64,000 nucleotides of DNA from Propionibacteriaceae bacterium (GTDB lineage Bacteria > Actinomycetota > Actinomycetes > Propionibacteriales > Propionibacteriaceae). A program made the translations under genes and the position numbers. Numbering within the stretch: position 1 is the first letter of the stretch; each line of letters opens with the position of its first letter. Below are positions 23,810 to 34,100 of the stretch, piece after piece. The DNA is taken from contig JAISUR010000006.1 of the NCBI GenBank assembly GCA_031271975.1, forward strand, positions 1 to 64,000, given 5' to 3'. Under the pieces are notes generated by a model. The model did not search any database. It was not told the origin of the DNA and saw only the letters and a list, made by a program, of their open reading frames with translations.

Positions 23810-25084
23810 TCACGAATAGCGGTAGCTGCGCGAGGCCACCCAGCGTGTGTAGGCGTCCTCGGTTACGCCGTTGTTGGCGCTGATGTCGGCGTAGAAGGCG
23901 GCTGAGTCGCGCCAGACGCGCTCTTGTGTGTCGTAATCCAGGCCCAGCAAGCCGAAGCGGGCCGACTCGCCTTCGGTCCATTCCCAGTTGTCGGTGAAGC
24001 ACCAGTGATAGAAACGCGCGATGGGCGCGCCCGATTCGAGGGCGGCCTTCAGATGGTCGAAGATGAACAGTGGCCGGAAGGAGTCGTTCGCGTCCGCGGT
24101 GCCGTTTTCGGTGATGTAGATCGGCCCCGGATAGGCCTTGTGGATGCGTTTGGCCAATTCGGCCAAGCCTTGCGGATAGATCTCCCAGCCGAGGTCGTTG
24201 ACCGGGACGCCTTTGCCCGCGCCGTTTGAGAGGAAATGCACCTCGGACGGCCCGTAGTAGTTGATGCCGTGGAAGTCGTAGTACCGGCCGGGGCGGATGT
24301 ACTTGGGCTGCTTGAACGGCGGGAGGAACTTCCCGGCGCTCATGGCGCGCACCAGCGCGGATTGGAACAGCCATTCCTGGGCCGCACTGGAGGCTTGGTC
24401 GACCGGATTCCAGGCTTGCGCGGGCCGGAAGACGCGCAGGTGGTGGGCCGCGCCGACGTTCGCGGCCGGCTGCATGTCGTGGATCAGCTTGTAAGCGATG
24501 ATGTGGGCGTAGGCCAGATGTTCCATCACCTTGACGCCGTCCGCCAGCGACTTGCGCCCGGGGGGCCATTCGCCTTCGATGAAGCCCTTCAGCGCGTAGA
24601 CGTTCGGCTCGTTGACGGTGATCCAGTCAGTGGCCAGATCCTCGAAAGCTTCCACGACGCGGTGCACATAGCGTTCGAAAACCCCGATGGTGTGGGCTTT
24701 GAGCCAGCCGCCCGTCGATTCCAGCCAGCCCGGATTGCTGAAGTGGTGCAGGGTCACCAAGGGCTTGATTCCGGCGGCTTTGAGTTTTTTCAACTCGTCC
24801 ACATAGTGGTCAATCGCGGCGGTGTCGTACACGCCGGGAGCGGGCTCGATGCGCGCCCATTCCAGCCCCATCCGATAGTGCTTGACGCCCAAACGCTGCA
24901 GCAGCTCGATGTCGGAATCCACCCGGTTCCAATGGTCTGCGGCGCGCGTCGGAGAAGTGTTATCTGCCACCTGACCAGGCAATTTGGCCCAACGGTGCCA
25001 GTTTGTGTCGGCGTTGCCCCCTTCGATCTGGGTTGCTGCTGTCGCCACTCCGAGCTCGCACCCGGCGAGCGAAATCGCGGCCAT
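23810..25084 (-). CDS. Glycoside hydrolase family 1 beta-glucosidase
   Basis: A 424-residue GH1 enzyme that should hydrolyse beta-glucosides (or beta-galactosides or 6-phospho-beta-glycosides). The acid/base motif WITVNEPN lies near residue 157 and the nucleophile motif YITENGT near 326; the N-terminal GVATAATQIEGG and YRMGLEWARIEP are also family-typical, and FYHWCFTDNWEW closes the sugar pocket. ATG 25084 is chosen over an upstream start because it follows AAGGAGG and gives the normal GH1 N terminus. No signal peptide, so the enzyme is cytoplasmic. It is divergent from ppdK across 235 bases. A phosphate-binding signature of the 6-phospho type is not evident, so free glucosides are more likely. 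Confidence 0.93.
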   Translation of the reverse strand: MAAISLAGCELGVATAATQIEGGNADTNWHRWAKLPGQVADNTSPTRAADHWNRVDSDIELLQRLGVKHYRMGLEWARIEPAPGVYDTAAIDHYVDELKKLKAAGIKPLVTLHHFSNPGWLESTGGWLKAHTIGVFERYVHRVVEAFEDLATDWITVNEPNVYALKGFIEGEWPPGRKSLADGVKVMEHLAYAHIIAYKLIHDMQPAANVGAAHHLRVFRPAQAWNPVDQASSAAQEWLFQSALVRAMSAGKFLPPFKQPKYIRPGRYYDFHGINYYGPSEVHFLSNGAGKGVPVNDLGWEIYPQGLAELAKRIHKAYPGPIYITENGTADANDSFRPLFIFDHLKAALESGAPIARFYHWCFTDNWEWTEGESARFGLLGLDYDTQERVWRDSAAFYADISANNGVTEDAYTRWVASRSYRYS

Positions 25085-25148
25085 GAATCCTCCTTGGTCA
25101 GCGGATGTCGCGTTTGTCGGCCATACCACCATCTGCGGCCCGCGACGA

Positions 25149-25169
25149 GTCCATGCAACAAGTATGGAC
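25149..25169. promoter_or_regulatory. Inverted repeat between GH1 and ppdK
   Basis: GTCCAT-N9-ATGGAC lies in the divergent gap between the GH1 and ppdK starts, 65 bases before the GH1 ATG. The 21-base span suits a dimeric repressor such as a LacI or GntR protein acting on the glycosidase gene. No such regulator gene is next to it. Confidence 0.3.
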
Positions 25170-25319
25170 CTTGGACGAATGTGGCGCTGGTTCCCGATAA
25201 CGTATATCTTCGGTGCGTTTCAGGACGTCCGCTGAAGCGCGCAGGACTGATGTCGGGTCCTCCCATCCGAGTCAGGTCAGGGAGACACAGGGCGACAAAC
25301 AAGGAGACACTTTCTCGAT

Positions 25320-27950
25320 ATGACCAAATACGTCTACGAATTCAGTGAAGGCGACGCGTCGATGCGCAACCTCCTCGGAGGCAAGGGTGCGAATCTGGCG
25401 GAAATGACCGGGCTGGGGATGCCCGTGCCGCAGGGCTTCACAATCACAACGGAAGCCTGTACCCAGTACTACACCGACGGCGAGTTGATCAACGACGCCA
25501 TCAAGGCCGAGATCCTCGAACACGTCAAGACTCTGGAAGCCCAGCAGGGCAAGAAGTTCGGCGATCCCGAGAATCCGCTGCTCGTGTCGGTCCGCTCCGG
25601 CGCGCGCGCGTCGATGCCGGGCATGATGGACACCATTCTCAACCTGGGCATCAACGAGACGGTCGTTGAGACGATCGCCCGCAAGACGAACAATCCGCGT
25701 TTCGCCTACGATTCCTACCGCCGCTTCATTCAGATGTACTCGGATGTCGTCATGGAGGTCGGCAAGGCCTACTTCGAAAAGCTCATCGACGAAATGAAGG
25801 AAGCCCGCGGCGTCACGCAGGACACCGAGCTGACCGCCGACGACCTCAAAGAACTGGCCGAGCAGTTCAAGGCCGCCTACAAGGCCAAGATCGGCTCCGA
25901 CTTCCCGTCTGACCCGATCGAGCAGCTTTTCGGCGCCATCAAGGCCGTGTTCCGCTCCTGGGACAACCCGCGCGCCATCTACTACCGCCGCATGAACGAC
26001 ATCCCCGGCGATTGGGGCACCGCAGTCAACGTGCAGTCGATGGTGTTCGGCAACATGTCCGAGACGTCCGGCACCGGGGTGGCATTCAGCCGCAACCCGT
26101 CCACCGGCGACAAAGGCCTGTTCGGCGAGTACCTGATGAACGCCCAGGGCGAGGACGTCGTCGCGGGCGTGCGCACCCCGCAGACCATCGACCAGTTGCG
26201 CGACCAGAACCCGGCCGTGTACCAGCAGTTCACCGAGATCGTCGCCAAGCTGGAGAACCACTACCACGACATGCAGGACATGGAGTTCACCATCGAAGAG
26301 GGCAAGCTCTTCATGCTCCAGACCCGCAACGGCAAGCGCACCGCCGCCGCCGCGTTCAAGATCGCTTGCGACCTCGTGGACGAGGGCCAGATCACGCAGG
26401 AGCAGGCCGTCGCGATGATCGATCCGAAGCAGATCGACGCGCTGCTGCATCCGCAGTTCGACGCCGCGGAATTGGCGGCTGCCCAGCCGATCGGCAAGGG
26501 CCTGCCCGCTTCTCCGGGGGCTGCGACCGGCCAGGTGGTTTTCACCGCTGAGGACGCGACGGCGTGGGCGCGCGACAAGGGCGCGGACGTCATCTTGGTC
26601 CGCCTGGAGACGACGCCCGAGGACATCGAGGGCATGCACTACTCCAAGGGCATCCTGACTGCCCGCGGCGGCATGACGTCGCACGCGGCCGTGGTCGCGC
26701 GCGGCATGGGCACCTGCTGCGTGTCCGGCCTCGGCGAGATCCGCTTCGGCGCGGACGAGAAGTCGTTCACGCTGGGCGGCAAGGAGTACAAGGAAGGCGA
26801 CTGGATCTCGCTCGATGGCTCCACGGGCAACGTCTATGGCCAGGCCATCAAGACCGTCCCGGCCGAGATCGGCGGGTACTTCGGCCGCATCATGGGTTGG
26901 GCGGACGCCATCCGCACGCTCAAGGTGCGCACGAACGCCGACACCCCAGCCGACGCCGCCCAGGCGATGAGCTTTGGCGCGGAGGGCATCGGGCTGTGCC
27001 GCACCGAGCACATGTTCTTCGAGACCGACCGCATCGCCGCCATCCGCGAGATGATCGTCTCCGAGACGGTTGAGCAGCGCGAAGCTGCCCTCGCCAAGCT
27101 GCTGCCGATGCAGCGCGGCGACTTCGAGGGCATCTACGAGGCCATGCAGGGCTTGCCGGTGACGATCCGCTTGCTGGATCCGCCGTTGCACGAGTTCCTG
27201 CCGACCGATCCGGAAGACATCGCGGCCCTGGCGGCGGAGATGAACCTGTCCGTCGAGCACCTCAACGGCATCATCGCCTCGCTGCACGAGTTCAACCCGA
27301 TGATGGGCCACCGCGGCTGCCGTTTGGACGTCACGTATCCGGAGATCGGCGCCATGCAGACCCGCGCCATCATTGAGGCCGCCATCAACGTGCAGGCCCG
27401 CCATCCGGAATGGAAGGTCGTGCCGGAGATCATGGTCCCGCTGGTGGGCGAGGTGAAGGAGTTGGCCTTCGTGAAGAAGATCATCACCGACACCGCGGAC
27501 GCGCTCATCGCCGAGTCCGGCGTCGACATGAAGTACCAGGTCGGCACGATGATCGAGATCCCGCGCGCCGCCATCACGGCCGATGAGGTCGCCACGGAGG
27601 CGGAGTTCTTCTCCTTCGGCACCAACGACCTGACGCAGATGACGTTCGGCTTCTCCCGTGACGACGCGGGCAAGTTCCTCGACTCGTACTACGAGAAGAA
27701 GATCTACGAAAACGACCCGTTCGCCCGTCTGGACCAGAACGGCGTCGGCAAGCTCGTCGAGACCGCCGTCAAGCTCGGCCGTCAGACCCGCCCGGACATC
27801 AAGCTGGGCATCTGCGGTGAGCACGGCGGCGACCCGTCGTCGGTGGAGTTCTGCCACCGCGCCGGCCTGGCCTACGTCTCCTGCTCCCCCTTCCGGGTGC
27901 CGATCGCCCGCCTGGCCGCGGCGCAAGCAGCCCTGAAGGACAGGAAGTAA
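25320..27950 (+). CDS. ppdK: Pyruvate, phosphate dikinase
   Basis: An 876-residue PPDK, interconverting pyruvate, ATP and phosphate with PEP, AMP and pyrophosphate. The three expected parts are present: the N-terminal ATP-grasp (GGKGANLAEMTGLGMPVPQG, and SGARASMPGMMDTILNLG), the central phosphohistidine domain with GGMTSHAAVVARG (His near residue 455), and the C-terminal PEP/pyruvate barrel with GICGEHGGDPSS and its catalytic Cys. Length equals that of bacterial PPDK. ATG 25320 follows AAGGAGA. In fermentative actinobacteria the enzyme serves glycolysis and gluconeogenesis with pyrophosphate economy. A hairpin terminator follows. Codon use is strongly biased to GC-ending codons, as expected for a highly expressed gene. 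Confidence 0.97.
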   Translation: MTKYVYEFSEGDASMRNLLGGKGANLAEMTGLGMPVPQGFTITTEACTQYYTDGELINDAIKAEILEHVKTLEAQQGKKFGDPENPLLVSVRSGARASMPGMMDTILNLGINETVVETIARKTNNPRFAYDSYRRFIQMYSDVVMEVGKAYFEKLIDEMKEARGVTQDTELTADDLKELAEQFKAAYKAKIGSDFPSDPIEQLFGAIKAVFRSWDNPRAIYYRRMNDIPGDWGTAVNVQSMVFGNMSETSGTGVAFSRNPSTGDKGLFGEYLMNAQGEDVVAGVRTPQTIDQLRDQNPAVYQQFTEIVAKLENHYHDMQDMEFTIEEGKLFMLQTRNGKRTAAAAFKIACDLVDEGQITQEQAVAMIDPKQIDALLHPQFDAAELAAAQPIGKGLPASPGAATGQVVFTAEDATAWARDKGADVILVRLETTPEDIEGMHYSKGILTARGGMTSHAAVVARGMGTCCVSGLGEIRFGADEKSFTLGGKEYKEGDWISLDGSTGNVYGQAIKTVPAEIGGYFGRIMGWADAIRTLKVRTNADTPADAAQAMSFGAEGIGLCRTEHMFFETDRIAAIREMIVSETVEQREAALAKLLPMQRGDFEGIYEAMQGLPVTIRLLDPPLHEFLPTDPEDIAALAAEMNLSVEHLNGIIASLHEFNPMMGHRGCRLDVTYPEIGAMQTRAIIEAAINVQARHPEWKVVPEIMVPLVGEVKELAFVKKIITDTADALIAESGVDMKYQVGTMIEIPRAAITADEVATEAEFFSFGTNDLTQMTFGFSRDDAGKFLDSYYEKKIYENDPFARLDQNGVGKLVETAVKLGRQTRPDIKLGICGEHGGDPSSVEFCHRAGLAYVSCSPFRVPIARLAAAQAALKDRK

Positions 27951-27962
27951 GCAAGCAAAGCA

Positions 27963-27990
27963 AAGGGGGCCCGGGAAACCGGGCCCTCTG
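27963..27990 (+). terminator. Rho-independent-type terminator after ppdK
   Basis: GGGCCCGG, loop GAAA, CCGGGCCC (27967-27986), extended by weaker pairs on each side, starts 13 bases after the ppdK stop. A GNRA-like tetraloop caps the stem. The tail after it is only mildly T-rich, as is common in high-GC genomes. Confidence 0.8.
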
Positions 27991-28130
27991 CAATTCGCCG
28001 TCAATGTGACGGATCCAGGTGTCTCCACATGTGGGTGCATTTCCCGGTTTCCGCACGCGTGGGGCTGCGGAGTGCTAGCCTCTGGCTTCAGGGTGTGGGG
28101 GACACCTGTTGTGCGTATCTGGGGGGAACT

Positions 28131-31100
28131 ATGCACACGCGAGCTTTCTATGCATTTCTGCGTTCTCTGATTGCCGTACTCGTCGCCGGGCTGGTCGCAA
28201 CGATGATGCCCGCGGTGGCGAGCGCCGAAGAGACGCCCGAGCCGGAGCCGACTCCAAGCGCCGCGGCCACCGAGGAGCCGGTAGTTCCTGACGAGCCGGA
28301 GCCGCAGCCCGTGGAGAGCCCTGCCCTGGAAGCGCCCGGTGTGGTGGGTACCGCGGCGGGCTGGACCAGCGTCACCAACGACCCGTCCTTCGACACCGCC
28401 TACCTGTACAACGCCGTGGTCACCACCTGGGCGGCCCTGAAGGAGGCGCTGGATGCGGTGGGCACCTACGAAGCGAACAAGCCCTACGTGATCCTCATCG
28501 GTTCCGACATCACCTTCTCCGCCGCCTACGCCATCAGCGCCAGCAGGAACATCGTGCTGCGTAAGACCACCGCCACCACGGTGAACGCCACGACGCACGC
28601 GGGCGAGCAGGCCTGGCAATACACCAGTGAATACACGAATCTCGATGCCGAATCGCCCGACCTCTACGACGAGGTGGCGGATTTCAATCTGAAGGTGGCG
28701 AGTTCCTCCGTGGCGAACCACTTCACAGTCTCGGGGACGCCGGTCTCGCTCACTTTGGAGAACATCACCCTGCGCGGGCGGGTGCCGGACAGCGCCGACT
28801 ACGCTACCGAAGGCGTCAGCACCTATGTGAGCGACTACACCAGCTATGGGGGTGGCGGCATCGACGTGTCGGCCAGCGTGACGATGTCGTTCGCCGGCAA
28901 CATCACCCGGGTTTTTGGCCAGCACAGCACCCGGGACGGCGCGTTCCGGGGAACCACCAGCGACAAGATCACTTTCCGGGGCGGCGTCTACAGCGACAAC
29001 GTGACGAATGGGGTGGGCGCGTTCTTCAGCCAGCGCGGCGGCAGCACCACCACCACTGTCACCGGCAACAACATCATTGAAGGCAACTACGCCACCTCGG
29101 AGGGCGGCGCCATGGCCTGGATCGGCTTAGCCACCACCGTGACCATTACCGGCAATGCCCTCTTCCGCGAGAACGCCAGTATGGCTGGCGGCGGCGCCAT
29201 CGACGTACACAACGAGGGCACGCTCACGCTGGGCCAGTCCAGCGGGGCCAGCAACATCGTGTTCTCCGGGAACCGGGCGGCTTTCGATCCCGCCTTCACC
29301 TCCGCCAACTCCTACCCGGGCAACGGTGGCGCGATCCTGTCAGCGGGGGCGACCGCAGGCTACACGTTCACCGTGAACGTGTACCCCGGCGTGCGCTTCG
29401 AGAACAATGTGGCAGCGCGCGGTGGCGGCGCCATCGCGCTGGGTAACGGCAAGTTGAGCACCGGCGTGACTCCCATCTTGAATCTCTACGGCGGCACGTT
29501 CACCGGCAACCAGGCGCTGGGCACCAACCGCGACGCACCCTCGGCGTTCATCGGCTACGCCATCGGCGCGGGCGGCGCGGTCTTCTCGTATTTCCCGAAG
29601 TACATCAACATCCCGGCCTCCAGCCCGGTGACGTTCTCCGGCAACTCCGGCACGTTCTCGGCGTTCATCGACAATGCCAAGCTGCAGGACCTGACGAACG
29701 ACTTGCACGCGCCCGGGTCGTACTACGACGGCGACAACTACATTTCGCACATCCAGAACCCGGACGTGCCGACGTCGGTGGTGAACGCGCACGGGCCGGA
29801 GGGCTACGACTACTTCAACCTGTACAACAACTACGACATCGGCGCCCTGAACAACCTGACGATGGGCCTGTTCACTCCGATCAAGGTGACGGTATGGCCC
29901 GGCGACGGTTCCGGCGGCCAGGTGTCGGAGGGCGACAACGTCTACATCGACCCGTTGAACACCGGCGTCAAGCAGGCCGAACTCGGTTCGACGCTGACGT
30001 TCACGCCTCAGGCGGCGAGCGGCTGGTATCTGAAGTCGTTCGAGTTGGTGACCACGCCGGCGCTGTCGGCGGACGAGGCGACCTCCGCCTGGACGAATGG
30101 CTCCGGTGTGTATTCGCTGGTGGTGCCCGCTTCGGACACCGAGTTGGTGGCTACGTTCCACCGCAAGGCGGTGTTGACGGCGCCTGCGGTGAAGTTCCCG
30201 GTGAATTATTCGGCGGGCGGGTATTCGCCGCCCGGCGCGCTAGCGGTGACGTTGCGGAATGTGACGCCGGCGGGCACCTATTCTGATTCGGCTACGTCGG
30301 TGACGGGCACTTTGGTGGACGGGGACGCGGCGTTGTTCACGTTGTCGGCGCCTCCGGCTTTGATTACGCCGGGAGGTGTGAATGCGACTTGGCGGGTGGA
30401 GCCGGCGGATAGTGGTTTTTCCACGGCGCGCACTTACGCGACCACGTTGCAGGTGACGTACACCAACGGTGCTGGGCAGGAGACGTTGAACATCCCGGTG
30501 TCGATGGAGATTGCGGACGCCGGTGATCTGTATCTGGATGGGACGGATTTTGATTTTGGCACTTCGGTCTTGAGCGCGGGCGCGTATGTGCCTGCGGTTT
30601 CGGCGCAGACGGTGACGGTCACCAGCGTCGGCGGGAATATCGACGCCACTGAGGCCACCGTGGCTTTGGCGAACCAGGCCAAGGATGGCGAGTCGGGTGA
30701 GTGGTTCACCCTGACCGGTGGCAGCTTGGGCACGGTGTCCAGTGGCGCTTCGAAGACGTCCACGCAGGTGGTACCCAAGGCCGCGCTGGAGCCGGGTGAT
30801 TACACGGCCGATGTGGTGTTGAGCTACAAGGTGAACGGCAATCCGCAGACGAAGACGGCTGCGAAGGCGGTGCATTTCAAGGTGGTGACGCCAGCGGCGG
30901 TGTCGATCGCCTCTGACATCGCGTTTGCCACGAAGAACGTGGGTTACTCCGCCGACGCGCTGTCGTATGCTCCGGTGGCGTTGGTCAACTCTGGCGGGAC
31001 GACCGCCCAAGTCATGAAGATCGAGTTGACGGGGGCCTACGCCGCCAGCTTCCGGATTGCCGGTGCGGCTACGGGGGATGGCACTACGGCGGTTGCGACT

Positions 31101-34100
31101 GTTCCGGCGAATGGGGCGAACTCGAACGCGTGGAGCCTGATCCCGAAAGCGGATCTGCCCGCGGGCACGCACACCGCGCAGGTGCAGGTGACGTACCGCA
31201 CCGGTGCCAACGATGAGACGAAGACGGCCACCGCGAATGTGTCGTTCACGGTGGTCGGCCCGCCGCACATTGTCACCCAGCCAGTCGGCGCCGCGGTGTT
31301 CACCGATGATCCGGTCACGTTGACCGTCGCCGCGGCTAACGACGCTGGCACCACTGACGGCCTGACGTACCAGTGGTATTCCAATTCGTCCGATTCCAAC
31401 AGTGGCGGCGTGAGTGTCGGCGATATCGGCAAACAGGCCAGCTATAGCCCGCCGACCACCCTGGCGGGCACCGCCTACTACTACTGCGTGATCACCAACC
31501 AGGCCGGAAGCGTCCTGTCCGGCGCCGTACCGGTGACGGTGACGGCCCGGACCTACGCCACGACACTGTCGCCGACCTCGAAGACGTTCCCGGATGCGGC
31601 CTACGGCTACGGCGAGCAGGCTGCCCAAGCATTCACCTTGACGAACACCGGCAACCAGCCACTGACCGGCGTTACTGCGACGCTGACCAGCGCCGATTTC
31701 GAGTTTGTTGGGACGGCCGGGGCCAGCGTTGATTTGGGCACTGTGGCTCCAGGCGCCACGGCGACGGTGTCGGTGCGGCCCAAGACTGGCTTGCCGGCGT
31801 CGGATGTCGTGCACTCAGACGTGTTGCGGTTGTCTTACACCGGGATCAACGAGACTTCGCAGACCGCAAACCTGTATTTCACGGTCGGTAAGGCCACCCC
31901 ACAGGTCACCTGGCCTTCGGCGCCCGCGGTGACGTACGGCGACAAGCTGCCCGGGCTGGTGGGCGGAAACGACACCGGTGGTGGTTCGTTCGCGTGGGTG
32001 GACGATCAGGTTGTGCCGACGGTTTCCAACGGCGGCTATCAGGTGGTGTTGACTCCGGGTGATACGGCGAACTACGACTATGCGGGTGTGGAGTTGACGC
32101 ACACTGTGGTGGTGCAGGTCGCGAAGCGGCAGTTGGTTGGTGTTTGGGCGGCGTTTGCGAAGTCGTATGACGGTTCGACTGTCGCGAGTGCGGTTTTCAG
32201 TTCGGATAATCGGGTTGGTGATGATGTTGTGGTGGTGTCGTTTACGGCGTTGTTTGGCAGTGCCGGTGTGGGTGTTGGGAAACCGGTGTCGGTTTCTGGT
32301 GTGACGGTTGATAATCCGAATTACTTGCCGCCTGTGGCGCCGGTGGGTTTGACGGCGGATATCAATAAGGCGCCGGCGGGTGGTCCGGTGGAGGTGTTGG
32401 TGGATGCGGTGGAGAACACGGCGGCGACTTATCGGGTGGATTTGGCGGGGTTGTTGCCGAGTGTGGTTCCGCCGCGGCAGTTGGGTGAGGTGTCGTATGA
32501 CACTAGGGAGCCCAGCGATTTGGATCATTTGCTTTCGGCTGCGCCCGAGATTGTTTTGGGGGAGGCTGGTGTCGGCGATGATGTGCTGTTGGTGCCGGTG
32601 AACGCGGTGCCGTTCAGCAGTTCGCCGCTGCCGGCGATGTTCCCGGTGGCGATCCATTCGGCCAATTTTGCTGATGTGGAGGTCACGGTGACGGTTTCGG
32701 TGACGGCGAAGACTCCGGTGTCAGTGTCGGGTGTGTCTGTCGGGTCGAAGACGTTCGATGGTACGGCGAACGGGTTTAAGGGCACGCTTGTTGCGAGCCC
32801 AGTGGAGGCGTTGGGTGTGTTGCAGGTGTCGTACACGGGCCGGAATGGGACGGTGTATGGCCCGAGCCCGGACGCGCCGGTGAATGCGGGTGACTATGTG
32901 TTGTCGATTGCGGTTCCGGCGGACAATTTGGAGTACAAGGGTGGCGCGTCGTGGAATTTTTCGATCGCGAAGCGGCTGGTGACGGCCACTCCGAAGGATG
33001 TGGTGTTGCGCTATGGCGATGTGTTGCCGGTGTTGACCGGGGCGGATGTGGTTTATGACGGTTTTGTGAGTCCGGACAGTCCAGATACGGTGTTCACCTC
33101 GTTGGGTGTGCCGCAGTTCTTGGTTGCTGACACGGGTGTGCCGGGCCAGTACATGTTGCCTATGACCGAATCAGTTTTGGCTCAGGCGGCTGCTGTGAAT
33201 TATGCGGTCAGTTATGGTGTTGGCACGTTGACGATCAATGCGGTAGCGCCGGCGGCGCCGACGGGTTTGTTGGCTGTTCCGGGTGATCGTGAGGTTATGT
33301 TGTCGTGGGCCAGGCCTGATGATGGTGGTAGCCCGATTACGGGGTTCGAGTACCTGGTGGGCGATGGCGGTTGGATGCCGGTGGCTGGTTCGAACGCGGG
33401 CACTACTTCTTACACGGTTACCGGCTTGCCGAATGGTGTGGCTTACTCGTTTAGGGTGCGGGCGGTTAACAATGTGGGCGAGGGTGCAGCCTCTGGTGTG
33501 GTGTCGGCCATGCCGATGTCGGGTGATGCGTCGTTGGGCACTGTTGGTGGTGTTGTGGTGTCGGTGTCGGCTAATGGGGCTTTGTCCGCGCCGGAGCAGG
33601 TGTTGGTGCAGGTTCCGAACGCGGTTGCTGTGATTGATGCCGGTGTGGTTGCTGGTGCTGTGGGTTCGAGTGTGGCTGTTTTTACTGATTCGGGGTTTAC
33701 CACGCCAGGGTCGGTGGTGTTGGCCGATGTTGCTCCGGCTAGCTACCAGTTGTTTGTGAAAGTGACTGCTCAGAACGGCCGGGAGGCGTTTTATGAGTTG
33801 ACGGTTTCGCGGGCCCGTTCGTCGGTTGCGAAACTGCACAGCGTCGCCGGGGTACAGCCGGAGCTGCAAAGTGACACTGAGGGCACGTTGACGGTCGATA
33901 ATGGCGTGTTTGAAGTCAAGGCGTCTGATTTGTTGGCTGCCAGTGGTGGTAGTGCCCAGTTGATGGATTCGGTGTTCGCGAACGTTGTGGACCGGCAGGT
34001 GTTGTCGGTGACGGTTGGCGATGGCACGGTCACTGATGTGTATGTCCGGGTGACCGCCCAGGACGGCACAACGATGCGTGATTATCATTTGCGGGTGTCG

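Noticed and set aside
28025-28034. CCACATGTGG palindrome before the giant surface gene as an operator
   Set aside because: A 10-base palindrome is frequent by chance, and no regulator or second copy supports it.
25272-28925. A 1,217-codon open frame antisense to ppdK
   Set aside because: High-GC codon bias of ppdK leaves the antisense frame open. The translation is low-complexity His/Gly/Val/Asp-rich sequence without any domain, and it runs through the ppdK terminator.
31815-34088. Long minus-strand frames opposite the giant surface gene (280 and 305 codons)
   Set aside because: They are His/Arg/Thr-rich shadows produced by the skewed codon use of the surface gene; no start signal or domain is seen.
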